This document shows positions 9,977 to 21,800 of a DNA stretch of 64,000 nucleotides, in pieces. The stretch comes from Aquila chrysaetos chrysaetos. Lineage: Eukaryota > Chordata > Aves > Accipitriformes > Accipitridae. The stretch spans positions 79,057,538 through 79,121,537 of the forward strand of contig NC_044004.1 of the NCBI RefSeq assembly GCF_900496995.4, read 5' to 3'. Below the pieces are notes generated by a model. That model ran no database searches. It had not been told where the DNA came from and saw only the letters and a list, made by a program, of their open reading frames with translations. Numbering within the stretch: the first letter of the stretch is position 1; each line of letters opens with the position of its first letter. A program made the position numbers and the translations under genes.

Positions 9977-10298
9977 AAGCAAGAGCCTGATGGAACTTTA
10001 CTAGCCAAAGCCTTTTTAACAAGCAGCAGCAATGAACTATGTAGCAGTGGCATTGTGAAACATATATGTAAGCACATGGTAATCTTTTAACGGAACTTAT
10101 CTTCAGGAACGGAATGCAAGGCCACTATGAGATAAAGAGGCACAGGATGCCTCAAGACGGCAGAACCAGCTGAAACTAGCTCTGGTTTTGTCAGCAAGGA
10201 CAAGGCAGTAAAAGCTATAGTTCACCGAGGGGACATGGTGATGAAGAGGAGTGGATGAAGTAAACGACCACCAGATGTCTCTGAAGCCCACCAAAGAC

Positions 10299-10305
10299 TA
10301 TAAAT
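10299..10305 (+). promoter_or_regulatory. TATA-like box in the LTR
   Basis: TATAAAT lies in the middle of the LTR, followed by GC-containing sequence. It is the best candidate for the U3 core promoter, although it sits about 180 bases upstream of the polyadenylation signal, which would make the R region long. Confidence 0.5.
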
Positions 10306-10482
10306 GCGCATGTGGGAATGGGTGGTTACCTATGATAATGAGTTCTCAGGAAAATCATGAATGTGTTAATCACTTCTCAGATATCTTCTAAATATGTACA
10401 TATAACTTGCATATAAGCTGTATAACTGACCTGACATGGTGCACATATTAGGAGGGGCGATCTCCTGTGTGCCCAGCGCTGC

Positions 10483-10488
10483 AATAAA
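10483..10488 (+). promoter_or_regulatory. LTR polyadenylation signal AATAAA
   Basis: AATAAA lies about 53 bases before the inferred LTR end, where a retroviral R/U5 signal is expected. The palindrome at 10501-10519 falls in the expected cleavage zone. Confidence 0.7.
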
Positions 10489-10500
10489 GAATACCTACTT

Positions 10501-10519
10501 AATAGTCATCATGACTATT
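10501..10519 (+). repeat. Near-perfect palindrome in LTR R/U5
   Basis: AATAGTCAT pairs with ATGACTATT around a single central C (9 base pairs). It lies 12 bases after AATAAA. It could fold in RNA near the 3' end; no role is proven. Confidence 0.6.
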
Positions 10520-10541
10520 GAGTCCTGATTTCGGCTTTTCA

Positions 10542-11640
10542 TGGCATCACCTCCTTCACCAAGGAACCTGATGTGCACGGAGGCGTGTGCCTGAGGAGCG
10601 GAGGGATGACTTGTTGCCCGGGCCGTGCTCTGTCTGCGGGAAGGGGTAGGGACGAGATGGCGGTTCTGTGAAAGCCTGATGAACGGCGAAGCCTGGCAAG
10701 CAAGCCCCTCGCTCACAGAAGGGACTGCTTTGAAACTAAGTGCCTTCTCCATCTCGCCCCAAAGTTCCCAAAGAATGCTGAAGGGGAAAAAAAAAAAAAA
10801 AAAGCGGTGTCCATAAGTCCCCTCAGCTCTTCCAGCCCGTGCTGTGGTGACAGAGTGGCAGCAACTGAGCGGCAGCTGCCAGGGCAGAGGTTTTGCATCG
10901 AGCTCGGACCGGTGGTATCCACGTTTGACAACACTGCAGGGCTTAAGTACCTGCCCTCGCTGCTGCTGCACCCCACTTAAAAGATACCAAGGGCAGCCTG
11001 TGCGGCCACGTCCAGAAGACACTCTCAGGCCACGACATGTCCCTCTCCCCAACTCTTCTGGTGAGAGAGAGATGTCCCACCACACCAGAGGCCTGCGGCG
11101 GAGAAAAAGCCTTTTGGAAAGAGCTCGTCTTTCAGCCCCTGGCCTGAATGCCCTGGGGAGCTTCACCGGGAGGAGCACAGACCATTTTCTCTCCCTTGCT
11201 GGTGGCTTCCAAGGGCAGCGGTCCTGCCCCCAAAGAGCAGGTCCTGCCTGAAGGACTGAGCAGACCCCAGCAAGGACCCGAAGCGTAGGTGGGCAGCTGG
11301 TCACCGCCACTTTTGAGGAAAGGCTCTCGCCTGTGGCCAGGGTCCTGCAGAGTGAGAAAAGAGACAACCTTGCCTCTTGGGCAGCAGGGGTGGTGTGAAA
11401 AGGCAGCACGCCATATCCAGCTGCGCTGGAGAGTGGGGGGGGTGGTTATGGAGCAAGGGCCTGGGGCTGGCGAGTTGCTGTGCGGAACTGTAAGCCTCGG
11501 AGAGAAGGGGAAATTGGGACAAGTGGTTTGGACAGCACTCTCACCCGTAGAGGGTGCCACAGCCTCACACTAAGGGGATGTTGTTGCATCTGATGAGGTT
11601 GTAATCACGTTCTGCTGCCTCCTCTTTACCACGTAGGGCA
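10542..11640. other. GC-rich flank right of the provirus, no convincing gene
   Basis: G+C content is clearly higher than in the DNA to the right, with scattered CpGs, an A-run at 10787-10803 and a YY1-like AGATGGCGG near 10655. A 304-codon minus-strand frame (11409-10495) crosses the A-run as a phenylalanine string and ends inside the LTR. It has no recognisable domain and I treat it as chance. The segment may be the other side of the GC-rich region that once adjoined RPL7L1. Confidence 0.5.
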
Positions 11641-14600
11641 GAAGAGGGATGTGTGTCTACACACTGGACTTGTTACTTCCATTGTGCTTCTAATAATTGA
11701 TTTACATCAGATAGTTTCCTCTTCGACTTAACATTTGAGAGCTTGGGCCTTTCACTGGAAACCTCAGTGATACCAGGGTTTACCTGCTCACCTCAATGAA
11801 GCTGCAAAGCTTTATGACACTGTAAATTAGGCCACTTCTATTTTGACACCTAATACTTGAATATCTGTATTTAGAAACGTGATCCCACATTCCAGTACCT
11901 GCTCAGGCATATGCTCTGCAAAGAACACTCCCCTTGGTGAGCAAACCCAGCTTCCTATCAACTATTCTCTGATGCAACCTTTTGGATTATGAGACAGAAA
12001 GCAACAAGCTTATGAAATAAATCATGTGTAAGTTTCACTGAAGAAACTAGAAGGAAATACATAACTATATAAATTGCACTCTGACATTAGGGTAAGATGC
12101 TCCACATAAAAATAGCTGAAATGCCTGGTAGCTCACAACAGAAAATGTGGCCCATTGAAATCTACAAATGGGTGTAGTTTAACAGAAGGGAAATGCAAAT
12201 TGGATCTTGGGTATTTCATTATTAAAGGTAAGGAAACAGTAAAATATTTAAAGCGCTGTTACTATGAAATGTCACACACCATAGCAGCATACATAGGCTG
12301 ACTTGTTTAACTAATATTTATATTAATGAATGACTATTCGAATGCCCTTGTTTGCAGGGTTACTCAAGAAAAATATTCTCACTTTTCTAGACAGCAAGCT
12401 GTTGTAAACTGACTGTAAGCATTCTGAACTCCTGTTCTCTCCTTTTTTCTTGACAAGGCCTTACATTTTCTGAGATTTCCATGAACTGTTACAGACAAAT
12501 CCAGCAACTGCATGCTTACGATAGTCACCATCCATCACTGATGGATTAAATGATTTCTCCTAGTTTATAGGTCATTCAGAATGATAGGTAAAATCCTTTT
12601 TAAAAAACTGGATATCTAGTCATGCCCCTTTCAGTCATTGCCATTCAATGACTGCACAAACCTGGAAAGCTACTGGCTTTCCATCAGTATTTTTGATGAA
12701 GCTCCATTGTGAATGCATTTTCTCCATTCTTTGCCAACGCATCTCAGATAAGGCTGAGAACCCACCCCAGGAAATTATTTTTGAAAACAAGCTTTTATAT
12801 AATTCAAAGAGGCCTGTTGGTTTGGGGAAGGTGAGAGGGGAAGGCAGAGGTCACCTTTAAGGACCAAAATTGAATGTGTTGTACCAGAAATAAGTCATCC
12901 ATAAAGCAAGCCAGGAAAACATGTATCTTTTCATCAGCAGAATAGGATATAGCCCTTTTTTTCCTGTACTGCATGGAGGCTTTTTGCACTTTCATTTCAA
13001 AATACCAAGAAAAAAAAAAACAACCCTCAACATATTTTTCAGCAAAGCACATTACCGTTTGATACTAGCTGCAGCAGGTCGTCTGTGGTGTTTTGAGGAG
13101 ACGGTGTTTGAAAGGTTGAATAGAGAGATCAAAATCCAAACGCTGCAGATGTATTTCCAGAATGGACTGTTTTTTTTCTCTACCCTGGAAGGGAATAATT
13201 TAAAAAAGAAAAAAAATAATAAAGTATCACTCAGAAAGCTAGGTCCTGCTTTGTCTGAGCTGCTTGCCTTTATAAATAAAACTTGGAATATTTTACAGAT
13301 GACAGAGTGACCCTGCTGTCATCACACCGGTCCATATTGGAGTGCTGCTGCAGCACACTCACAAATCACCGCCACAGTTTCTGCCTGCCTTGGCTTGAAA
13401 CTCTTCACAGTGCATCTACAATACCATTAGGTCCTGCAGAGCTAGCCAAAAGCAGGTCCCTTCATTATCCTCTGGACTTCGTTATGACATTAGAGTAAAA
13501 GAAAGCCAGCAAAGACAGATCTCTCTTTTGTTCCCCTGCAGGCCTTACATGACTCCTGTTCTCTAGCCTCGTGTCTTGCCGGCTTTCACTTTATTGCGAT
13601 ACTTTAGACTGGTATTTTGTGTCATGTATTTTAATGTTTATTTTTATTACCCTATTCACAGATACAAATGCAAAGACATTAGAAAATACAAAAATAGCAA
13701 ACTCGTGCTGATGGGTGTGAATCTCACAAAGGGAGATGCTGTTGCTTTGTTTCATTGCTGTATGGGTGTAGTCCCCTTCAATAAAGTAACCACAGCTCTT
13801 GTTTGGATTAAACTTTTAAGGCTATTTTCTCATTGCAGGAGGAATAAAAAGCATGGACTTCAGCCACAGCTTAAATCCTCATTTTCATTATGCCAAAGGC
13901 CTAGCTTTCTGAAAGTATCTGAACGTCCCTCTCTTTCCATCAACTGAGATGTTTGGTGTACAGAGCATTGGTTTTGGTTGCATTGTTTTTGATGGTGAAC
14001 TGTACACAGACGTGGAAGGAATAAGTTGTATGCAAAGTTCTAGTCATCTACATCGTGAGGCTGTTTCTACAGTTGTGCAGTAATGGCAATCATGGACTCT
14101 AAATTTCTGAAGTTTTTAACCCTAGACAACAGTTTATCTCCCCCAAAGAATTTGTTAAGACATGCCTACTGCGATAGAAATTTCCAACCCTTTCTTTATA
14201 CTTACTGTGCTTCTGTTTAGATACTGCCAGATACGGTTCTTATGTTACAGGTTTTCTTATTATTTCTATTATGAGGGGATTGTTAATAGTAATATGATAT
14301 ATTGCATTGCCATAGTTCCATAACTGTATCTAAGCCATACACCTCTGTAAATACAAAGCAAGACAGTAGATCTGTGAAGCTGTCACAGTATTCAGACTGG
14401 CACTTGATCTGCAGTTTGAAAGTGCCACATATGCAGCTTGAAAAAGTAACAAAACCACACTGCTAGCTGAGCACACAAATGTGTATGTGTATATATATAA
14501 AATGCGTATATGTGAATCTGTGTAAACAAACGTAGACATAATAAAATGTAAATATGTAAATATAGCTAAGAGAAGAGTATGTCAAAAACTGACTCACTTT

Positions 14601-15930
14601 TGCATGCAAACTTTTAGGGCTCCTGTGATGCAATCTATAGTGCAAAGTAAGAGGAGGGATGATATTGACCTGACTGCAGAATCAGTGCCTGCATTTCAGA
14701 AAGGCTGGCTGGGTAAGAAAACAAAGGGCAGATAATGACACAGTGACAACGATTCTGAAAGCAAAGTCAGGAGTTGAGGTGGGATGTTAGAAGCATTTTG
14801 TCCATGAAACGTCTTGCCTTATTTTATCATCTCACTTTAAGAGTATAAAACCCCATTACATTCATTTCAAATCCCACAAAATCTCTGTTGACACTGTGCA
14901 CAGTCTCAAAACAGCAAAAGAACCACGCTTGAAGTCTGTCACTCTCACCAGTGAACTGTGCCCCAATCTGAAAACTGTCTGTAATTAATTCCCTATAAAA
15001 TGAGCCAAAGAATTAAATTCTGTTTATTTTGCCAAACCGTGATCTAATCTTGGGAACATTTTAATGGGGAAAATACCTTGTGATCTTAAATTATGCCCTT
15101 TTTCAGATCTTTTAAGGAAAAAGTTTATATGATTTGGAAAGAGGCCCAGGAACTACTCCATACACACACTCAAACCAATGTTTAACAGAGAAAAAAGCTG
15201 GGTGGTCCCAAACTTTCTCTCATGAAAATAACAATCATATGGAGATAGACTAATATTTAATAAAAACATCTGTGTGAAAAGCTGTGGATAGATGCATATT
15301 TTTATTCTTTTAAAAATAAGGTTCCTTAACTTCGGCATTTTCGTCAGAAATCCTGCAAATCCCTTTTATGGCTCAAAAGCAGTAATCGGGGTATAATGCA
15401 GAGACGTGGATGAGACTAACGTAGGTGTGTACCCTCAGCTAGTGGCCACCTAATATGTCACATTGAAAGGGCTAAAAAAGTTAAGTTCTTGGCTTTGTGT
15501 CTTCCTGGAAAAACTGAGTGGGGAAAAACCATTCCTTTCAAAATAAACGTTTAACATTTCAGATTTCTGCCCTTGTCTTTTCACTGAAGGGATTTGCTTT
15601 ATTCGGACTTTACAAGTAACCCTTCAAAACTCCACTTTGTGACCTTACAATTCGTTGAAAAACTACAACTAACTGAATCGCCCTACTGAGCTGCAGATAC
15701 CTGTATAAAACAATACTAGCAACTCAGTCCATCCCAGTCACAGGATATACACCTCCAGGATATAGCCCACGTGTAATGGGGTTTACTACATCTGCATCCA
15801 TGGCGAGTCCAGTCTGCTGGGCATAACCGAGGTACAATCACAAGACATTTCAGGATTTGACCCTAGATATGGCCTCCTAATACATGAGCACAAACTTCAC
15901 CCAAAAAGGGGCTATATATTTATAATTAGT

Positions 15931-16002
15931 TAAAAAAAAAAAAAAAACCACAACAACAAAAAAACCCCAACAAACAAGAAAAACCCCACCACACCAAAAC
16001 CT
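15931..16002. repeat. A-rich tract with interspersed C
   Basis: A long A-run grades into (A)n-C-rich sequence (CAACAACAAAAAAACCCC and similar). Tracts of this form recur in this window (35.3, 50.1 kb, and 45.7 kb on the other strand) and may be old tails or simple-sequence expansions. Confidence 0.75.
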
Positions 16003-17576
16003 TTCAGGATACCTTAGCATTATTCTTACATTTTCACTGAATTCAAAGGAAATAGGATCAGCCAGACCAAGTATCATTTAAAACACTACTTTCTAAATAT
16101 TGTGCAATATCCATCTTATAAATAGTTTCAAGTAAGTACATGAGTAAAATAACTCTCCTTTGACAGGGTGATAATTCATAACGCACCCGTTGCAGGGAGA
16201 CCCTGTTGCTTGCCTCCCTCATTGTGGTACAACTGATAACCCCATCCCGCAAGCACCTATTTCTGTGAGAAATCCCCCTGGTTTCCATGGCCCCACAGAC
16301 AGCTCTGAACCTCTCCCGCTCCGGGATATTTGCTGGGCTGGGCCAAAACTGCCTATCTGTGGGAGATAGGAATGCTGCATCTCTCAAGAGGCATGCAGTC
16401 CTACTTGGTAAGACCGAATGTGAAATTATTGCTCAATGTGCTAGTTCATTTATGGCTTCATTGTCTTCTTCAAGCTGCCTCCTGTGTGAGAAGCAGACTT
16501 GGCAGCTATAAAATAATTTTTAACATGTGGAGTTTCCCATGTACACAAGACCAAGTCCTCTAGCACTGCCCCAGCAGAGAGGCTGGCCAAGTTTCTTCAG
16601 TAAAGGCTACTACCATTATTTCTTTTCTTTCTTTAGTGTAATTCATTTACAAGCATTAATGGAAAATATTCTAGCTTCAAAAGCTCAATTTTACAATAAC
16701 TATTGTGAATACTTCACTAGAAGAAAAGCAGACTACTAATAAGCCCCTAAAACTATTCACAATTATTTTCCTTGGAAATTATATCTGGAATTTTAAGTTA
16801 TGAATATTAAATTACAGATTTACATATGTCAAAATATTCTGACATTTTCTAAAAGAGTGGTGGTACCTATTTACATGTTTCCAAAGTGAAACACTTGTAA
16901 GAAACAAAATGTAAATTAATTTCATTTTACTTCTAAAGTACTTGTAAAGGCTTGATTAATGAACCTAAAATAGAAAAATCAGTATTTTTCAATTACAATA
17001 AACAGTGATGAAAGTAATTTTTCTGTCTTGTCTACAAGACAGAGTGTACAGTGTCCACAATTTGAGTGTACTACAAATTTAATTGTACCTTTAAAGAAAA
17101 GTGAGGTAAAAATAGACATCATTATATATGATCTCCACAGGTCTCTATGACCTCTCTTCCTTCCTCCACAGGGATGAAAAGCTACATTTTATTTGGGAAA
17201 AAACCCGATTGAATTATGTCTGAGATGAAAGACAGAGAGAACAGAATAGGTGTCTTTCCCACACTCAGTAATTGGGAATCCTACCTCCTACTAGATTACT
17301 TTTTAATTGAACCTTCAAGATAAAAACACAACTCATTATGCCATTTAGGTTGCGGAAGCAATTAATAAGTACACCACAGCATGAACTATTCATAAAAATA
17401 CTACAGACTAGGGAGCCATAAAAAGAGATGGAGTAGAATAACCTAATTAGGAAGTTTATCATTTCAATGTAGACGACTTAATAGAGAATGCTTTGTATAC
17501 CCAGATACGCTTTCTATCCTAAATGTTAACGATTCTGATACAATGGTGGTGGGTGGTAGACAATGAGTTTTATCTT

Positions 17577-17597
17577 AAAAAAAAAAAAAAAAAAAAA
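17577..17597. repeat. Poly(A) tract
   Basis: An uninterrupted run of 21 A lies in AT-rich DNA. No retrocopy or SINE body is recognisable on its left side. Confidence 0.9.
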
Positions 17598-18510
17598 TTA
17601 ATTATTCTTCCTTTATGGCTCTGGTTACTGTCACCAAACTATGTAAAATCCTTTAACAAGTTCAGTTTTGGAGACTAGGGGAGGGAGATGTTTCAAGCAG
17701 AAATAGCAATCAAAAGAGAATTAAGATGTCATAAATGAGAAGCGATCTGCAGTAATTTGTGTAAAATCACAGCGGACTATTTTTACCGGTTTGTAGATTG
17801 CCCTGTTGAGCTCTAAACGAAGCTGTGGTTCCGAGTGCTGTAACGGTACATGGCAATAGGGCTATAAAGGTCCTTTCACTTTTTTCCCCTGGTAATTTAT
17901 GCAGGGAAAGTTTTGGTTGGAACATTTTATTTTGCCTACAATTATTTGTTACAACTGCCTGGTCAAGATAAAGGTACATAGCATTTGTATTTGACCAGGA
18001 AATATCAGGCAGGGAAACACAGAGCCTGAAGGATGTCAGTGGTCGCCCATAGCTTTATCCCAAGAAAGGGGCCGTGTCCCGGCTACTCTGAGCTGCCTGT
18101 GCACGGCAGGAGCAAGGGAAGGGAGGAGGTAGTTGCAGGGTTCTCCTCATGGCACGGCAGAAGACGTTATAAGGCTGAGTACTAAGACAATAAGATGGCA
18201 GAAAAAAAATCAGTAACTAAAAATGCAGCAATGATTCACAAATCTATATATGAAATGATGGGTTCGAGGCTAATTAATAAGCTTGGGAGTAGGGTTTTGG
18301 AATTACTAAAGATAAATAAAAACGTCAGCTCAATGCTTAGGACAAAAAACTGAATAGTAATTGAAAAGTATTAGAGAAGGGATAAAGAACAAAGCAGAGA
18401 CCATCATTGCATACTGTTGCCCCTTACACCCACATTTTGAATGCTACAGCTTTAGTCAATCCTCTTGCTTCCATCTGTCCATCCCATACCTCCATCCACC
18501 TCCCCCCAGG

Positions 18511-18850
18511 ATAGACTTGGAAAAGGTTCAAAGAAAGAAGATCAAAGATATGGAATAGTTTCCATCTGTGGAACAGTTAAACAGACTGGACCATCAGGCT
18601 GGAAGAAAGGTGTCTGAGGGAAAATAAGATAGTCTGTAAAATCATAAACGGTGGGATAGTTGCTCCCTCTTTCTTCCAGTACAAGAGCTAGGGAACCTCA
18701 GATGAAGGTAGCAGGAGGCAGGTTCACAACAAATAACAGGTTTTTCCAGCATGTGAACTTGTACTTAAGACACAGACCTCTTAGCCACCGGATTCTGACA
18801 AAGGTCAGGTGAATCAAAAATCAGGAGAGGAATTTCTTGACCCTATCATA
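18511..18850 (+). mobile_element. Old CR1 LINE 3'-region remnant
   Basis: The plus strand resembles the conserved 3' part of CR1 ORF2: TAAACAGACTGGACCATCAG, then AAAATCATAAACGGTG, then TACAAGAGCTAGGGAACCTC and GTAGCAGGAGGCAGGTTCA. Many substitutions and stops show that it is old. The boundaries are approximate; the right end may extend toward 18960. Recognition is from the typical CR1 pattern, not from an alignment. Confidence 0.65.
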
Positions 18851-21800
18851 GACTCCCAAGTCTTAGAAGAGCATTGACATGGCACATCTGCCAGCCATTT
18901 ATACATTATGAAGATGCAAGTTTACGTGCCATTTTCTGTGAAGCTACTTTTCCTGCAAAAGACTGGAGATCTATTTACAATATTGAGCTGGGCCTGCAGA
19001 TACAGCATTAAATGATTAGATTCTCAAATACTGATAGTTCCTCCTTTGGTGCTCGTGGCAAAATACCTTTCAAGTGGGCACCTATCAGATGAATGCAAAA
19101 CATCATTTGAAAACACCACCTTACCTGCAACATTTAAGTGGCTTACACAACCTACAGCCTTCATAACCTAAGTTTTGTAGCACTTTTGACTCTTTATACC
19201 TACCTTTTCTTTATATGTTTGGGCTATATCATGAAATTTATCCAGTTCAGTTCCTGAACAGGTTAACTTTTGTGGTATTCCTTCTAACTGTACAGGCAGT
19301 GAGATTCCCAACTATTCTTCCATTTCTCATAACAGGCATGCACTCGATTTTTTTCCTACAAAGGGTGCAGATGTTTCTTTCAGAACACTCAGTCTGTTTT
19401 TTCCTAAACCTTCACACACTGATCCTAATACAGATAAGCCAATTAAGAAGGCTGCTGAAAATGAATAAATTAAAGCCCTAGGGATGAACCAGAAATAAAA
19501 AAAATATCAATGTTATGCCCAAACCCCTATTCTCCAACTATCTACAAGTCTATAACAAAAAAAGGAAAACCAAACTGAACAAAATCAGTGTTGTCGCAGA
19601 GGGGCCCCAATGATCCTGCACTCTCCTCCAATATTTTAAATATTTGTAGTTGGATGAAGATGAGAAAAGAAATACAGTTGTAGGTTCAGGTGTTGTTTTT
19701 AAAAAAAAAAACGTCAAATAATCTTTTAACTGTACGGCTACCTGACCTTTCCCTGATATATTGATTTAGGATATTAAAAGGACATCAATATTTGCATGTA
19801 CACCTCAGAGTTTGGTTGTGTTTTATATTAGGTCTCAAGCTCTGCTGATAACCCCATTGCATAAACTGTGCCATCCTATCGTTCTAATCCCATAGCAAGA
19901 TCTGTAACACCTCTAAATAAAATTGAGGCAGTTCTGTTCCAGGCTTTCTACCTACTTTCTCTTCCTATGGCAGAGAAAGTCCCAATGACTGCTTGTGCTT
20001 CCTAACATACCGCGTTTTTATTTTCTCCTTGCACCAGACTGGGATTCTGTGCCAACCTCCACATTTTCAGCAACAATGCCTGCATTTGCAACTGAATCAT
20101 TTTTCATTGCCTTCAAAGCATAGAGTAGATTAGATATCTGCCACAGAAGCAAGCATTCTCAGGTAACCTCCTGTCTCTATAAGCCGATTTTGCCAAGCAG
20201 AAGAGTTCCAGGTTCCAGCCATGCATGCCCGTCCGCCTCCTGCCCTCCCCAGTGGATCTGGCCTTTCTACTAGCTCAGCTCTAAACTTTCCATTTTAACC
20301 GAGATCTATCCCATTTTATATTCTCCCTTGCTATTATAGCAAAACATTTGAAACGGCAGTCAGGAATCAGTTTCTTTGCTATAGAAGAGCTAATTTAATC
20401 TGACTGCATGTCCTTCTCCCCTGTTCACTTGCACTGCGTCCCATTTTCCTGCCTTTGAAGTGCATCCTTTTCAGACCTTTAAACAGCCTTGGATAAAAGA
20501 ATCCATTCTTGCAATGATCTATTATTGCTGGTGTCTGAAAGCTAAAAAGATGAGAAAATTTCCCAAAGACCTGAGAACAGATGGTATTAGTGAGAAGGGG
20601 ATCAAGGAGCTAGTTAGCTGCAGGTACCACTGTCTGGCCCACAGCTGTGGGGAGCGCTTGCTGCAAGCGATGCCCAATTGCTTGGTTCCAGTGTCTTGGA
20701 GAGTCATCCTTCCAGCTGTAACATTGATCAATCAACTGACAGACGGAAACTGCAGGGGTACTCGCTCATCTTACCACTTACAGCTTTCACATTGCTCAGC
20801 CTAGCGGTACAGGGATATAAGATGAGGGGCAAACCTCAACAGGAATAAACCACAAAAATTCAAAGCAACTGTGCTGCTTCTCTGTGCTGTGCTCGGCAAG
20901 ACTTACTTCTTCCCTGATAGTTCTCCACAACCCCCGGCAGGATCAAGTCCTTTCTATATCAGACGCTGTGTTCTCATATCTGAGAGAGTTTCTGACTCAA
21001 GAGACTATACGGAGAAAGCTAATAAAGAAAAACTGGGTCCCATTTCTAAACCAGTCAGCAGGATAACAAGCACGTCTTGCTAGTTTCAATTTTCTCCATG
21101 CACATGCTAATTATACTGTAAATTATTTTTTGATACATCATAAAGTTTTTCTTATTATTTAATAGCAAGAATAAGCTCCTTCCTGTCAGTACACAACCTC
21201 AGTAGCAAAAGAAATCATTTGGGTGCAGGTGTGCTTCAAATGAACATTTGTTCTCAAATCTTCCTCCTTGGCATCTGACACATTGCAGTTGTATCTGAAA
21301 AATGCACACAGACACACGCATGCATTTTTTTTTTAAACCAGTTTTGTCAAGTCACTGCCTAATGTAAGAGCTAGTGCTCTGTGAAGAGGCAAAGCTAATT
21401 AGCCAGGTAGGTTTTGTCAAGGAAGAGAAGGCTCTTAAATTTGCAGGAGAGGGAAGAATCTGACCTACTTTATGTATATACCGGTGCTTTCATTTTAGGT
21501 GCTTTCACAGTCTTCCTGAAGGCAGTAGCCAAATTCCCTATGTAGCCAATGTAGAAAGACTACGTATTTTCACACTGCTTAAAGTGCTTCAACTTAGGTT
21601 TCAATATCTCCCTCTCAAGGAAAAATCATTTCTCACAGCCTTTTAGACAGGCAACAGCAAATGGAAATAAACACCTTCAAACTCACCCCTTTCCAAAATC
21701 TTAAAATCTCTATTCAGAAACACTTTAAAATCTGATATGAAGAAAGAATGGGGAATGGTAGCTTCTCCGTCTCTCATTCTCTTCAAATCCAGACTGGCTA

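Larger units (their letters stand above)
2862..10541 (+). mobile_element. Degenerate gammaretrovirus-like endogenous retrovirus, 5' LTR not found
   Basis: The order is leader, gag, in-frame stop, pro-pol, env, polypurine tract and 3' LTR, on the plus strand. Gamma-like traits are a single gag-pol frame separated only by a stop codon, a one-knuckle nucleocapsid remnant, a GPY-type integrase C-terminus, a CxxC motif in the surface subunit and a C-x6-CC motif in the transmembrane subunit. Each gene carries several stops and frameshifts, so the copy cannot make its proteins. The left boundary is uncertain: no sequence resembling the 3' LTR is seen left of gag, and the leader abuts the RPL7L1 CpG island. 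Confidence 0.9.
9974..10541 (+). repeat. 3' LTR of the endogenous retrovirus
   Basis: The element starts after the polypurine tract (TAGAAGC, so the usual TG start is altered or the boundary is a few bases off) and ends near TTTTCA at 10541. It holds a TATA-like TATAAAT at 10299-10305, an AATAAA at 10483-10488 and a palindrome at 10501-10519. The length of about 570 bases suits a gamma-type LTR. No partner copy is found at the 5' side, so the ends are inferred from landmarks rather than from LTR comparison. Confidence 0.75.
11641..18510. other. AT-rich non-coding DNA
   Basis: No exon with convincing splice sites, no RNA gene and no complete mobile element is seen. Low-complexity points are A-rich runs near 13009-13021 and 13200-13222, a TATA/TG-rich patch near 14480-14520, an A/C-rich tract at 15931-16002 and a poly(A) run at 17577-17597. 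A C-rich patch precedes the old CR1 copy at 18480-18510. Confidence 0.6.

Noticed and set aside
10495-11409. 304-codon minus-strand open frame, the longest in the window
   Set aside because: It crosses a poly(A) run as a phenylalanine string, ends inside the LTR, lies in GC-rich DNA where stops are rare, and shows no domain.
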